Shown: piece by piece, positions 53,816-62,199 of the stretch
Position numbering within the stretch: the first letter of the stretch is position 1
How the letters are laid out: every line of letters starts with the position of its first letter
Assembly: GCF_040581415.1 (NCBI RefSeq)
Contig: NZ_CP114014.1
Location: 682,001 to 746,000 of the forward strand
DNA: 64,000 nt
DNA from: Paraconexibacter sp040581415
Lineage (GTDB): Bacteria; Actinomycetota; Thermoleophilia; Solirubrobacterales; Solirubrobacteraceae
Direction: 5' to 3'
Notes under the pieces: model-generated
Seen by the model: the letters and a program-made list of their open reading frames with translations, nothing else
Told to the model about the DNA's origin: nothing
Databases searched by the model: none
Program-made: the position numbers and the translations under genes

Positions 53816-53864
53816 GCTCGATGTGCCACCACACGCCACCCGCGCACGTGGTGGCACATCGAGC
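53816..53864. repeat. Palindromic repeat, copy 3
   Basis: Same 49-bp palindrome as copies 1 and 2, differing from copy 2 at one base. It sits directly after the 11-bp tandem array and before a 17-bp tandem array. The 300-bp gap 53720-54019 therefore consists mostly of repeats. Confidence 0.85.
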
Positions 53865-53865
53865 C

Positions 53866-53949
53866 GCCGACCCGGCCCCATGGCCGACCCGGCCCCATAG
53901 CCGACCCGGCCCCATGGCCGACCCGGCCCCTGGCCGATCCCGCCCCAGC
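53866..53949. repeat. 17-bp tandem repeat
   Basis: Five units of GCCGACCCGGCCCCATG: the first three are 17 bp with one variable last base, the fourth has 16 bp, and the fifth is diverged. It lies 70 bp before the GTG of the PucR-type regulator gene and could affect its expression or simply be unstable DNA. Confidence 0.8.
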
Positions 53950-54019
53950 GGCCGCCGCCGGCTCCACCGCCGCGAGCGGCCGAGTGGGCGTCGCCGTCCG
54001 CGCGTACGATGGGACGCAC

Positions 54020-55210
54020 GTGGACCCGACGCCCCCGCCGCCCGACGAGCCGTCACCCTGGGCCGCGGTCGACCCCGAGGTCGCCGAGCGCATGCGGCCG
54101 CGCATGGGGGCGGCCGTGGACGCCGTGATCGCCGCCGTCCGCGCCGAGGTCCCCGAGTACGACCAGCCGCTCGAGGGCGAGTTCGGCCGGCTCATCTCGC
54201 AGGGGGTGACCGCGGGACTGGACCAGTTCATCGCGATCCTCGGACAGCCCGGGAGCTTCCCCGACGAGTCGGTCTACGAAGCGCTCGGCCGGGCCGAGTA
54301 CCGCGCCGGCCGGACCCTCGACGCCCTGCAGTCGGCCTACCGCGTGGGCGCCCGCGTGTCCTGGCGGCAGGTGGCCGGCCACGCCGAGGAGGAGGGGATG
54401 GACGTCGCCACCCTGAGCCGCCTGGCGGAGGCGATCTTCGCGTTCATCGACCGCCTCTCCGCTGCCTCCGTGCGCGGCTACTCGCAGGAGCAGTCGCTGC
54501 GCGCCGGCTCGCTGCAGACGCGGCGCCAGGCGCTCGTCGAGCTGCTGGTCGCGGGTCCGGTCACGGACGTCGCCGCGGTGGAGGAGGCGGCGCTGTCCGC
54601 CGACTGGGAGCTGCCGGCGTCGGTCGCCGTGCTCGCGGTGGGGGACGCGGACCCCGCGGTGATCGGGCGGCGCATGCCGTCCGGCTCGATCGGTGCGGCC
54701 CTGCGGCCGGTCGCGGTGCTGCTGGTCCCGGACCCGGGGGCGCCGGGGCGCCGCGCGCAGGTCCGGCGGGCGCTCCGGGACCGACGCGGCGTCCTCGGCC
54801 CGGGCGGGCCGTGGACCGCGGCGCACGTCTCGTACACCCGCGCCGTCTCCGCGTGGCCGCTGCACGCCGCCGGGCACCTGGGCGGGGACAAGCTCGCCGT
54901 CGCGCGCGACCACCTGCTGCCGTTGCTGCTCAGCGCGGACCGGACCCTCACCGAGGACCTGGTCCAGATGCGCCTCGCGCCGCTCGACGGGCTGACCGAC
55001 GCGGCCCACGCCCGCGCGATCCAGACGCTCGAGGCGTGGCTCGACGCCCACGGGGACGTGAGCACCGCCGCGGCCGCGCTGCACGTCCACCCCCAGACCG
55101 TCCGCTACCGGCTCGGCGGCCTGCGCGAGCGGTTCGGGGACGCGCTGGAGGACCCGCGTCAGCTCCTGGAGCTGCGCCTGGCCCTCCGCGCGCGCGACCT
55201 CGTCGACTGA
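54020..55210 (+). CDS. PucR-type transcriptional regulator
   Basis: 396 residues from GTG 54020; the frame is open far upstream, but only through repeat DNA. The C-terminus carries the PucR helix-turn-helix: TLEAWLDAHGDVSTAAAALH followed by VHPQTVRYRLGGLRE, as in the PucR/CdaR families. The N-terminal 150 residues (EFGRLISQGVTAGLDQF, YRVGARVSWRQVAGHA) are a helical sensory part common in actinobacterial PucR-like proteins. It converges on the desaturase gene (2 bp between stops), a possible target. Confidence 0.86.
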   Translation: MDPTPPPPDEPSPWAAVDPEVAERMRPRMGAAVDAVIAAVRAEVPEYDQPLEGEFGRLISQGVTAGLDQFIAILGQPGSFPDESVYEALGRAEYRAGRTLDALQSAYRVGARVSWRQVAGHAEEEGMDVATLSRLAEAIFAFIDRLSAASVRGYSQEQSLRAGSLQTRRQALVELLVAGPVTDVAAVEEAALSADWELPASVAVLAVGDADPAVIGRRMPSGSIGAALRPVAVLLVPDPGAPGRRAQVRRALRDRRGVLGPGGPWTAAHVSYTRAVSAWPLHAAGHLGGDKLAVARDHLLPLLLSADRTLTEDLVQMRLAPLDGLTDAAHARAIQTLEAWLDAHGDVSTAAAALHVHPQTVRYRLGGLRERFGDALEDPRQLLELRLALRARDLVD

Positions 55211-55212
55211 CG

Positions 55213-56367
55213 TCAGACGGCGGGTGCCGGCTTCGCGGCGCCGCCGCCGGGGAACGCCAGGCGCGTGATCTTCGACAGCACCTGCAGGTACTGCTTCGGC
55301 AGTGGGCCGCTCGTGTACGGCAGGTCGTAGCGCTCGCAGATCGCGCGCACCCGCGGGCTGATCTCGGCGTAGCGGTTGGACGGCACGTCCGGGAACAGGT
55401 GGTGCTCGATCTGGTGCGACAGGTTGCCGGCCATGATGTGGAACAGCTTGCCGCCGTCGAGGTTCGCCGACCCCGCGAGCTGCCGCAGGTACCAGCCGCC
55501 GCGGGTCTCGTCGGCCAGGTCCTGCTCGGAGTACTCGAACGTCTCCACGCCGTCGGGGAAGTGGCCGCAGAAGATGATCGCGTAGGACCACAGGTTGCGG
55601 GCCAGGTTCGCCGTCAGGTTGCCGGTGAAGACCGCCGGCGCGGCCGGGCCGGCCAGCGCCGGGAACAGCGCGTAGTCCTTGAACAGCTGCCTGCGGGCCT
55701 TGCGCAGGAAGCGCTTGAGGTCGACCTTCGCGGTCTCCGGGTCCTTGTTGCCGCGCTTGACGTCGTGGATGCCGACGTCGTGCAGCGCCACGCCCCACTG
55801 GAACAGCAGCGCCAGCGCCACGTTGTACACGGGCTGCGCGAGGTAGACCGGCTTCCACGGCTGGGCCGGGTCGATCCGCATGATCTCGTAGCCGAGGTCG
55901 CGATCCTTCCCGACGACGTTCGTGAACGTGTGGTGCTCGAAGTTGTGGCTGTGCTTCCAACCCTCGGCGGACGACACGTTGTCCCACTCCCATGTGGACG
56001 AGTGGATCTCCGGGTCGCGCATCCAGTCCCACTGGCCGTGCATGACGTTGTGCCCGATCTCCATGTTCTCGAGGATCTTGGCGACGGTCAGCGCGGTCGT
56101 CCCGACGACCCAGGCGGGCGGGAACAGGCCGAACATCAGCGTCCCGCGGCCGGCGACCTCGAGGGCGCGCTGGGTCGCGATGACCTTGCGGATGTACTGC
56201 GCGTCCTGCTCGCCGAGGTCGGCGGTGACCTCGTCGCGGATCGCGTCGAGCTCACGCCCGATGGTGGCGATGTCCGCCGCGCTCAGATGCGCGAACGGCG
56301 TCGGCTTGTCGGTGGCGTCGGCATCGACGACGACATCGACGGCGGGGGCTTCGGTTTCGGTGTACAC
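55213..56367 (-). CDS. Membrane fatty acyl desaturase (DesA3-like)
   Basis: 384 residues from GTG 56367, which has AGGAGA 8 nt upstream; the longer frame runs into the reductase gene. Three histidine boxes bind the di-iron centre: HNVMH (106-110), HNFEHH (141-146) and HQIEHH near the C-terminus. Hydrophobic stretches lie between them. This is the pattern of mycobacterial acyl-CoA Delta9 desaturase DesA3. The ferredoxin reductase gene 37 bp upstream encodes the likely electron donor. A paralogue lies at 60208-61356. Confidence 0.92.
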   Translation of the reverse strand: MYTETEAPAVDVVVDADATDKPTPFAHLSAADIATIGRELDAIRDEVTADLGEQDAQYIRKVIATQRALEVAGRGTLMFGLFPPAWVVGTTALTVAKILENMEIGHNVMHGQWDWMRDPEIHSSTWEWDNVSSAEGWKHSHNFEHHTFTNVVGKDRDLGYEIMRIDPAQPWKPVYLAQPVYNVALALLFQWGVALHDVGIHDVKRGNKDPETAKVDLKRFLRKARRQLFKDYALFPALAGPAAPAVFTGNLTANLARNLWSYAIIFCGHFPDGVETFEYSEQDLADETRGGWYLRQLAGSANLDGGKLFHIMAGNLSHQIEHHLFPDVPSNRYAEISPRVRAICERYDLPYTSGPLPKQYLQVLSKITRLAFPGGGAAKPAPAV

Positions 56368-56404
56368 GGTGCAGGTCTCCTGGAACGTTGGAGTCTTGAA
56401 GGGG

Positions 56405-57508
56405 TCAGAGGTCCAGCTCGACCGCGCCGACGGCGGTCGTCGTGCAGGTGCGGACCATGACGTCGGGCGTGTCGATGACCTCGCCGGTGCGCATGTCGCG
56501 GACCGCGCCCGAGCAGAGGCGGCCGATGCACGAGTTGCAGATGCCCATGCGGCAGCCGCTGGGCAGCAGCGCGCCGGCCTCCTCGCCGGCGACGAGGATC
56601 GGCGTCGACGCATCGGCGTCGGTGGTCCGCCCGGACTTCGCGAAGGTGACCGTGCCGCCGGTGCCGGTGCCGGCGGCAGCGACGACCGGCTTGAAGCGCT
56701 CGACGTTCAGGCGCTCGGGGACGCCGGCCGCCGCGTAGGCGTCGCCCAGCGCGTCGAGCAGCCCGGCCGGGCCGCACGCCCACGTCTCGTGCTCGTGCCA
56801 GTCCGGGACCAGGTGCTGCAGGCGGCCGGTCGAGAACACGCCGTGCCGGTCGTCGTGGTGCTCGTGGAGCGTGAACCGGTCGTGCCGGGCGTCGAGGCGA
56901 CGGAGCTCGTCGCCGAAGATCGTGTCGGCCGCCGTCGGGGCGAGGTGGACGTGGGTCACGCCCTGCAGTCCGGCCCCCGCCGCCGTCAGCGACCGCAGCA
57001 TCCCCATCGCCGGCGTGATGCCGCTGCCCGCGGTGATCAGGAGCACGCGCTCCGGCCGGGCCGCCGGCAGGACGAACTCGCCCGCGGGCGGACCGAGGCG
57101 GACGACCGTGCCCGGCCGCGTGTCCCGCACCAGATGGCGGGACACGAAGCCGTCGGCGGTGGCCTTGACGGTGATCGCGATGCGGTGGTCGGCGCGACCG
57201 GGGACGCTGGTCAGGGAGTACGTGCGCCAATGGCGCACGCCGTTGATGTCGACACCGACCCGGACGTACTGGCCAGCGGTGTGCAGCGGCCAGTCGGGCC
57301 CGACCTTCAGCCAGATCGTCGCGCTGTCCGCCGTCTCGGGGATGACCGCGTCGACGCGCCCGCGAGGCTCGCGGGTGGACCACAGCGGGTTGATGTACGT
57401 GAGGTAGTCGTCCGGCAGCAACGGGGTCGTCAGCGCCGTGGCCGCGCGGAGCAGCCGGCGGGCGACAGGCCGCTGGGCAGCGGCGGGGCGGGTGGCCGTG
57501 ATCGACAT
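56405..57508 (-). CDS. Ferredoxin reductase with C-terminal 2Fe-2S domain
   Basis: 367 residues. The FAD-binding HWRTYSLTS, the NAD(P)-binding ITAGSGITPAMGMLRSL and the plant-type 2Fe-2S motif GCRMGICNSC (C-x4-C-x2-C) with the last Cys in RTCTTTA are in order. It matches the mycobacterial reductase (Rv3230c type) that passes electrons from NADPH to the DesA3 desaturase. The gene order reductase-desaturase on the same strand supports this pairing. Confidence 0.92.
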   Translation of the reverse strand: MSITATRPAAAQRPVARRLLRAATALTTPLLPDDYLTYINPLWSTREPRGRVDAVIPETADSATIWLKVGPDWPLHTAGQYVRVGVDINGVRHWRTYSLTSVPGRADHRIAITVKATADGFVSRHLVRDTRPGTVVRLGPPAGEFVLPAARPERVLLITAGSGITPAMGMLRSLTAAGAGLQGVTHVHLAPTAADTIFGDELRRLDARHDRFTLHEHHDDRHGVFSTGRLQHLVPDWHEHETWACGPAGLLDALGDAYAAAGVPERLNVERFKPVVAAAGTGTGGTVTFAKSGRTTDADASTPILVAGEEAGALLPSGCRMGICNSCIGRLCSGAVRDMRTGEVIDTPDVMVRTCTTTAVGAVELDL

Positions 57509-57554
57509 GTATGGAGCGTACGATCAAGGTCCCGGTGCGATCTTGCCCGCAGCC

Positions 57555-57565
57555 TCACGACGTGA
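57555..57565. promoter_or_regulatory. Candidate operator palindrome upstream of the reductase-desaturase operon
   Basis: TCACG-A-CGTGA is a perfect 11-bp palindrome in a less GC-rich part of the 141-bp gap (57509-57649). It lies about 50 bp upstream of the reductase ATG and could bind a lipid-responsive repressor or the nearby PucR-type protein. Seen by eye only. Confidence 0.3.
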
Positions 57566-57649
57566 CACGCAAAACTATTGCCTTTGCCACAGAAATCGCG
57601 GGCGCGAGGCGAGCCAGTGTGCCCGCCGTCACACGAGCGTCGGTTCCGC

Positions 57650-58480
57650 TCAGAGCGGAGTGGCCAGGACGTGCCGGCACTGCGGATCGTCCGGGCCCCA
57701 GGGTCCGTCGAGCGCCTCGAGCGCATACCCCGCGTCGCGCAGGACCGGCAGCGCGTCGGCGTGCGTGTCGTGCAGCTCCACGACGACGATCGGCCGGTGC
57801 GTCCGCAGCGTGTCGCGGGCGCCGCGCAGGACGTCCCCCTCGGACCCCTCCACGTCGAGCTTGAGGACGTCCGGGGCCGGGGCGCCCGCGGTGACCACCG
57901 CGTCGACGGTCGTCGTCGGCACGGTGATCGTCGCGACGGCGCCGCCCGGGTTCCCGCGGCTGGCCAGGTGCGACCAGCTGGCGTCCTGCACCACGTAGAG
58001 CGCCTCCGTCCCCTCGGTGAGCGCGACCGCCTCGGCGCGGACCTCGACCCGGCCGTCGAGCCCCGACCGCTGCGCCGCCTCCTGCACCTGCAGCGCGAGG
58101 TCCGGGACGGGCTCGAAGGCAAGCACGCGGCCCGCCTCGCCCGCGAACCGCGCGCACAGCAGGCTGAAGAAGCCGACGTTCGCCCCGATGTCGTACACCG
58201 TCGCCCCCGGGGCGACCGACCGCCGCAGCGCCTCCTGGACCGGGACCTCCAGGTCGCCGTCGAGGATCAGCAGCGCGTGCGCGAAGCCGGGGGTGACCGC
58301 ACGCGCCGGGAAGCGCAGCCCGATGGCCATGCCGCGCAGCACGGCGACCTCGCCGCGCTGCATCAGCCCGGTCAGGCGCGCGGCACGGCGCGGCGGGAGG
58401 TGCCGCGAGACGCGCAGCACGGCGGTGCGGTCGCTGCGCCCGTGCTGGGCGACGAGGTCCGGGGTGTCGGCGGCGGCCAT
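57650..58480 (-). CDS. FkbM-family methyltransferase
   Basis: 276 residues. The SAM-binding motif I is VYDIGANVGFFSLL, followed by VLAFEPVPD and the family mark LKLDVEGSEGDVLRGA. FkbM proteins O-methylate sugars, polyketides or glycolipids; the substrate here is unknown. The gene is separate, 90 bp after the CAP-domain gene on the same strand. Confidence 0.9.
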   Translation of the reverse strand: MAAADTPDLVAQHGRSDRTAVLRVSRHLPPRRAARLTGLMQRGEVAVLRGMAIGLRFPARAVTPGFAHALLILDGDLEVPVQEALRRSVAPGATVYDIGANVGFFSLLCARFAGEAGRVLAFEPVPDLALQVQEAAQRSGLDGRVEVRAEAVALTEGTEALYVVQDASWSHLASRGNPGGAVATITVPTTTVDAVVTAGAPAPDVLKLDVEGSEGDVLRGARDTLRTHRPIVVVELHDTHADALPVLRDAGYALEALDGPWGPDDPQCRHVLATPL

Positions 58481-58570
58481 CGCGACATCGTCGCGCGTCG
58501 GCGGGACGGCGTGCGGTCCCGGGGACGCCGTGCTCAGCCTGGTTCCGCCGATCGATCCGTGGGTCCAGGC

Positions 58571-59764
58571 TCAGCGGCGCGCCGGAAGCGTCCGGTCGAA
58601 GGCGAGCGTCGCCCCGCCCATCGTGACCCTGATCCCGTAGCGGCCCGCAGCCAGGCTGCGGGGCACCGTGACGCGGACGACGCGCTCGCCGCGGAACACC
58701 GTGACCGTGCGCGTCAGGACCACTCGTCCACGCCGGCGCAGCTGTACCCGGAGCGCCTCGCGCCGGCAGACGGTGGCGCGGACGGTCAGGCGCCGGGCCC
58801 CGGCCGCGGTCCGCAGGAACCCACCGAACTTCAGCCGGGTCGTGCAGGCCTTGCCGGTCCCGGCCGACGGGGCGAGCGCCGTCGCCGTCGTGGTCGCCGC
58901 CGGCGGCCCGGCTGTCGTGAAGGACCAGCTGCGGGTGAACTCGCGATCGCCGCCGGTCGTGCTCACGCGCAGGCGGAGCGCCGCGCGGTAGGTGGTGCCC
59001 GCGGCCAGCGGCGAGCGTGGCAGCAGCTGGGCGCCCGCCGGCAGGTACTGGCCCACCTGCGGGCTCGTGCGGTCGAACGTCAGGAGCGTGACGGGCCCGG
59101 CGGGGCCGGTGAGCGACGCGGACACCACCTTCGTCGGGGTCGACCACGCCACCCCGGGGCCGCTGGCCAGGACGTAGAGCGTCGGGCCGGTGGTGATGCC
59201 CTGCGCCAGGCCGACGGTCTGCCCCGGGGTGAACGGCCCCTCGCGGGCGACCTCGGAGGTCCGCCAGCCGCGCGTCCCGTCGCCCGGATAGGTGTAGAGC
59301 GTGTCCACGGCCGCCGGCGGCCGCCCCAGCGACGCCAGGGTGCTGGCGCAGCCGTAGCCCTCGTTCTCGGACGCGCCGAGCCGGTCGATCTGCGGCGACA
59401 GCAGCTGGTGCAGGTGGATCGGCGCGGTCTCGAACGGGTTGGCGGACGCGGTCCACGTCGTCCCCTGATAGAGGACGGACGTCCGCGCCGCCGCGTCCCC
59501 GGCCACCGAGTAGCCGGGCTGCGCCGGGTCCTCCCGGTGGTCGAGCGACCGGTTCAGCGCGCTGTAGCGGTTGTGCCGGGCGCAGCCGTCCGAGAGGGCG
59601 GGGTCCTCGGCGATGTCGGCCGGGAAGCCGTGCGCCGCCCGCTGGGCGTTGAGGAACCCGACGATGTCCCGGCCGCTGACGTCGGCAGCGGCGGACGCCG
59701 GGCCGCAGAGCGCAGCCAGGGCGAGGGCGACCGGGACCAGCCGGCGGAGGGACGGGACGGACAT
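58571..59764 (-). CDS. Secreted CAP (SCP-like) domain protein
   Basis: 397 residues with a signal peptide ending near ASAAAD. Residues 30-180 fit a CAP/SCP domain: IVGFLNAQRAAHGFP, CARHNRYSALNR and a later ENEGYG that takes the place of the conserved GEN block. The rest is beta-rich: an Ig-like segment (TYRAALRLRVSTTGGDREFT) and a C-terminal module KFGGFLRTAAGARRLTVRAT. A role at the cell wall or outside is likely; no enzyme activity is shown by sequence. Confidence 0.72.
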   Translation of the reverse strand: MSVPSLRRLVPVALALAALCGPASAAADVSGRDIVGFLNAQRAAHGFPADIAEDPALSDGCARHNRYSALNRSLDHREDPAQPGYSVAGDAAARTSVLYQGTTWTASANPFETAPIHLHQLLSPQIDRLGASENEGYGCASTLASLGRPPAAVDTLYTYPGDGTRGWRTSEVAREGPFTPGQTVGLAQGITTGPTLYVLASGPGVAWSTPTKVVSASLTGPAGPVTLLTFDRTSPQVGQYLPAGAQLLPRSPLAAGTTYRAALRLRVSTTGGDREFTRSWSFTTAGPPAATTTATALAPSAGTGKACTTRLKFGGFLRTAAGARRLTVRATVCRREALRVQLRRRGRVVLTRTVTVFRGERVVRVTVPRSLAAGRYGIRVTMGGATLAFDRTLPARR

Positions 59765-59825
59765 ACGTGCCCTATCGACACCGCGCGCCGCCCGGTCGAT
59801 GCGGTCGCGGTGCCGCGCCGTGCCG

Positions 59826-60020
59826 TCAGGTCCGCATCGTGCCGCGCAGCGCGGCCAGCGCGATCGCCGTCGCGATCAGCAGCAGCACGAACAGGCCGAA
59901 GCCGGCCACGCCGAAGATCGCCAGGACGAACGTGACGGCGGAGGCGAGGCCGAGGCCGCCGGTCGCCATCGTGAGGGTGAACGCGCGGGATTCCCGTTGC
60001 CGGCGGGTGAGGTTGCTCAT
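59826..60020 (-). CDS. Small two-helix membrane protein
   Basis: 64 residues, with a charged N-terminus (MSNLTRRQRESR) and two hydrophobic segments (about 18-36 and 40-58). The pattern looks like a small conserved actinobacterial membrane protein. I do not know its function. It lies 61 bp upstream of the CAP-domain gene. Confidence 0.65.
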   Translation of the reverse strand: MSNLTRRQRESRAFTLTMATGGLGLASAVTFVLAIFGVAGFGLFVLLLIATAIALAALRGTMRT

Positions 60021-60207
60021 GCGCAGGTTGTAGCGGACCGGCCACCACGGGGGCGGAGCATCCGGGCGCGACGGCCGCCTGTCGACACCCCCCGGACGGC
60101 GGGGCGACGGCTCGGAATCGGCCCGTGCGGGCTACGCTTGGGGCGCGCGTGCGCTGCGGGACGGTGTGCGACGTGTCCACGACCGATCGATCGCGAGACC
60201 ACGCCAC

Positions 60208-61356
60208 ATGAGCACTGCTGACCCGATGCAGCACCTGACCCCTGCCGACCTGGACGCGCTGGCCGCGGAGCTGGACGCCATCGCGGACGGCGTGCGCGCC
60301 GACCTCGGCGCCCGTGACGCCGCCTACATCCGACGGGTCATCGCCGCGCAGCGCGGCCTCGAGGTCGCGGGACGCGGTCTGCTCCTGTTCAGCCGCAAGC
60401 GGACGGCGCTCGTGCTCGGGACAGCGGTGCTCGCGGTCGCGAAGGCGATCGAGAACATGGAGATCGGCCACAACGTCATGCACGGCCAGTGGGACTGGAT
60501 GCAGGACCCGTCGATCCACTCGTCGACCTGGGACTGGGACGCCGCCTCGACCGCCCAGTCGTGGAAGTACTCCCACAACTACCAGCACCACACGTACACG
60601 AACGTCCTCGGGAAGGACCGCGACCTCGGCTACTCGGCGATGCGGGTCGACCCCGAGCAGCCGTGGCACCCCGTCTACCTGCTGCAGCCGATCTACGGCG
60701 TGCTGATGGCCGCGACCTTCGAGTGGGGCATCGCGCTCTACGACATGGAGCTCGACGCGGTCCGCCGCGGCGAGAAGTCCAAGGAGCAGGCCCGCGCCGA
60801 GGTCGTCGCCTTCCTCCAGAAGGCCGGACGGCAGCTCGCGAAGGACTACGTCGTGTTCCCCGCGCTGGCCGGGCGCCGGGGCTTCAAGAAGGCCGTGCTC
60901 GGCAACGCGACCGCGAACGTCGCGCGTAGCGCCTGGGTCCACACGATCGTCTTCATGGGCCACATCCCCGAGGGTGCGCACACCTTCACCGAGGACCAGC
61001 TCGAGGGCGAGAGCCGCGGGGCCTGGTACGTCCGCCAGCTGGTCGGCTCGTGCAACCTGGAGGGCTCGCCGCTCTTCCACCTGATGACCGGCAACCTGTC
61101 GCACCAGATCGAGCACCACCTGTTCCCGGACCTGCCGTCCTCGCGCTACGCGGAGATCGCGCCGCAGGTGCGCGCCGTCTGCGAGCGCTACGGCCTGCCC
61201 TACCTCAGCGGGCCGCTCGGGCGCCAGTACCGCTCGGTCGCCAAGAAGATCCTGCGCCTGTCGTTCCCCGGCGGCTCCGCGGTGGCGAAGGTCGCGCCGA
61301 CCGTCCCGCCGCAGCGCACGGCACCGGTGCCCGAGGCGGTCCCCGTCCCGGCCTGA
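60208..61356 (+). CDS. Second membrane fatty acyl desaturase
   Basis: 382 residues from ATG 60208; a GTG at 60166 is possible, but 382 matches the paralogue's 384. The histidine boxes are HNVMH (88-92), HNYQHH (in YSHNYQHHTYTN) and HQIEHH. The sequence is close to the desaturase at 55213-56367 over its whole length, so the two arose by duplication. It lacks its own reductase gene and may use the same one. It differs in the loops and in a Pro/Ala-rich C-terminus. Confidence 0.92.
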   Translation: MSTADPMQHLTPADLDALAAELDAIADGVRADLGARDAAYIRRVIAAQRGLEVAGRGLLLFSRKRTALVLGTAVLAVAKAIENMEIGHNVMHGQWDWMQDPSIHSSTWDWDAASTAQSWKYSHNYQHHTYTNVLGKDRDLGYSAMRVDPEQPWHPVYLLQPIYGVLMAATFEWGIALYDMELDAVRRGEKSKEQARAEVVAFLQKAGRQLAKDYVVFPALAGRRGFKKAVLGNATANVARSAWVHTIVFMGHIPEGAHTFTEDQLEGESRGAWYVRQLVGSCNLEGSPLFHLMTGNLSHQIEHHLFPDLPSSRYAEIAPQVRAVCERYGLPYLSGPLGRQYRSVAKKILRLSFPGGSAVAKVAPTVPPQRTAPVPEAVPVPA

Positions 61357-61393
61357 GGAACCCTGCCGGCCGGCGCGGCCCGGCCGCCTGCGC

Positions 61394-61678
61394 TCAGGCG
61401 CCGAAGGCGGACGCCGGCAGCACGTAGCGCACCGGCGGGCGTGCGGCGGACGCGGCCGCGTCCGTCACCCGGCGGCGGTGCAGGCCGGCCGCGGGTCCGG
61501 CCGAGGCGCCGGTCTCCGGCTGGCCGTCGTGGGCCAGGATCCAGTCGATGACCGCGGTCGCATCCTCGCCCTCGGCCATGATGGCCGCCCGGGCGATCGC
61601 CCGGCCGCCCGAGGCGTGCCGGCGGGACAGGCGGCCGACCAGGGCCCGGATCTCGTCGTCTTCCACTGCCGCCGACAC
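61394..61678 (-). CDS. Hypothetical 94-residue protein
   Basis: The GTG at 61678 gives a protein with a convincing helical pattern (EDDEIRALVGRLSRRHASGG, then RAAIMAEGEDATAVIDWILA) and a less ordered C-terminus ending in ASAFGA. GTG 61666 is also possible. No domain was recognised. It sits between the desaturase and the GNAT gene. Confidence 0.5.
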   Translation of the reverse strand: MSAAVEDDEIRALVGRLSRRHASGGRAIARAAIMAEGEDATAVIDWILAHDGQPETGASAGPAAGLHRRRVTDAAASAARPPVRYVLPASAFGA

Positions 61679-61737
61679 TACTCGACGCTCGCACCCAGGC
61701 CGGATTTCTGTGTGTGGCTGGGTCTGCCGCCGCCGGC

Positions 61738-62199
61738 TCAGAGGCGCAGGTGCAGCTGCAGCGCCGGGCCGAACCGCGTGGGGACCGAGTCCAGCAGGAC
61801 GAAGCCGTGGCGCTCGTAGAAGCCCAGCGCGCCCGGGCCCGAGACGACGAACACGCTCGATGCGCCCGCGGCCCGCGCGCGCTCGACCGCGTCGAGCAGC
61901 AGCACCCGGCCCAGGCCGGACCCGATGTGCTCCGGCTCGACGAACAGGGCGTCGAGCTCGCACTCGCCCTCGGCCACCGGCAGCAACGTGGCGAAGCCGA
62001 CCGGCCGGTCCGCGTCGGCGGTGACCACCCGCACGCGCCGCTCGGCGATCGCGCGGGCCGGGACGCTGATCGCGTCGGGGTGCGCCTCCAGGACGGCGCG
62101 GTCCTCCTCCCAGACCGCCGCCGACCGGCGCTGCAGCGCCTCCAGCACCGACGCCTCGCCGGGGCGCGCCTCGCGCACGCGGCCGACCGCCGTGCTCAC
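61738..62199 (-). CDS. GNAT-family N-acetyltransferase
   Basis: 153 residues starting at GTG, overlapping the PlsC stop (GTGA). The acetyl-CoA binding loop is visible in LDALFVEPEHIGSGLGRVLL and the C-terminal GALGFYERHGFVLLD. The acceptor is unknown. Coupling to the acyltransferase gene suggests co-expression. Confidence 0.87.
   Translation of the reverse strand: MSTAVGRVREARPGEASVLEALQRRSAAVWEEDRAVLEAHPDAISVPARAIAERRVRVVTADADRPVGFATLLPVAEGECELDALFVEPEHIGSGLGRVLLLDAVERARAAGASSVFVVSGPGALGFYERHGFVLLDSVPTRFGPALQLHLRL

Noticed and set aside
52825..53864. CRISPR array
   Set aside because: Only three palindromes with irregular spacing (72 and about 900 bp), with a gene between them and no cas genes.
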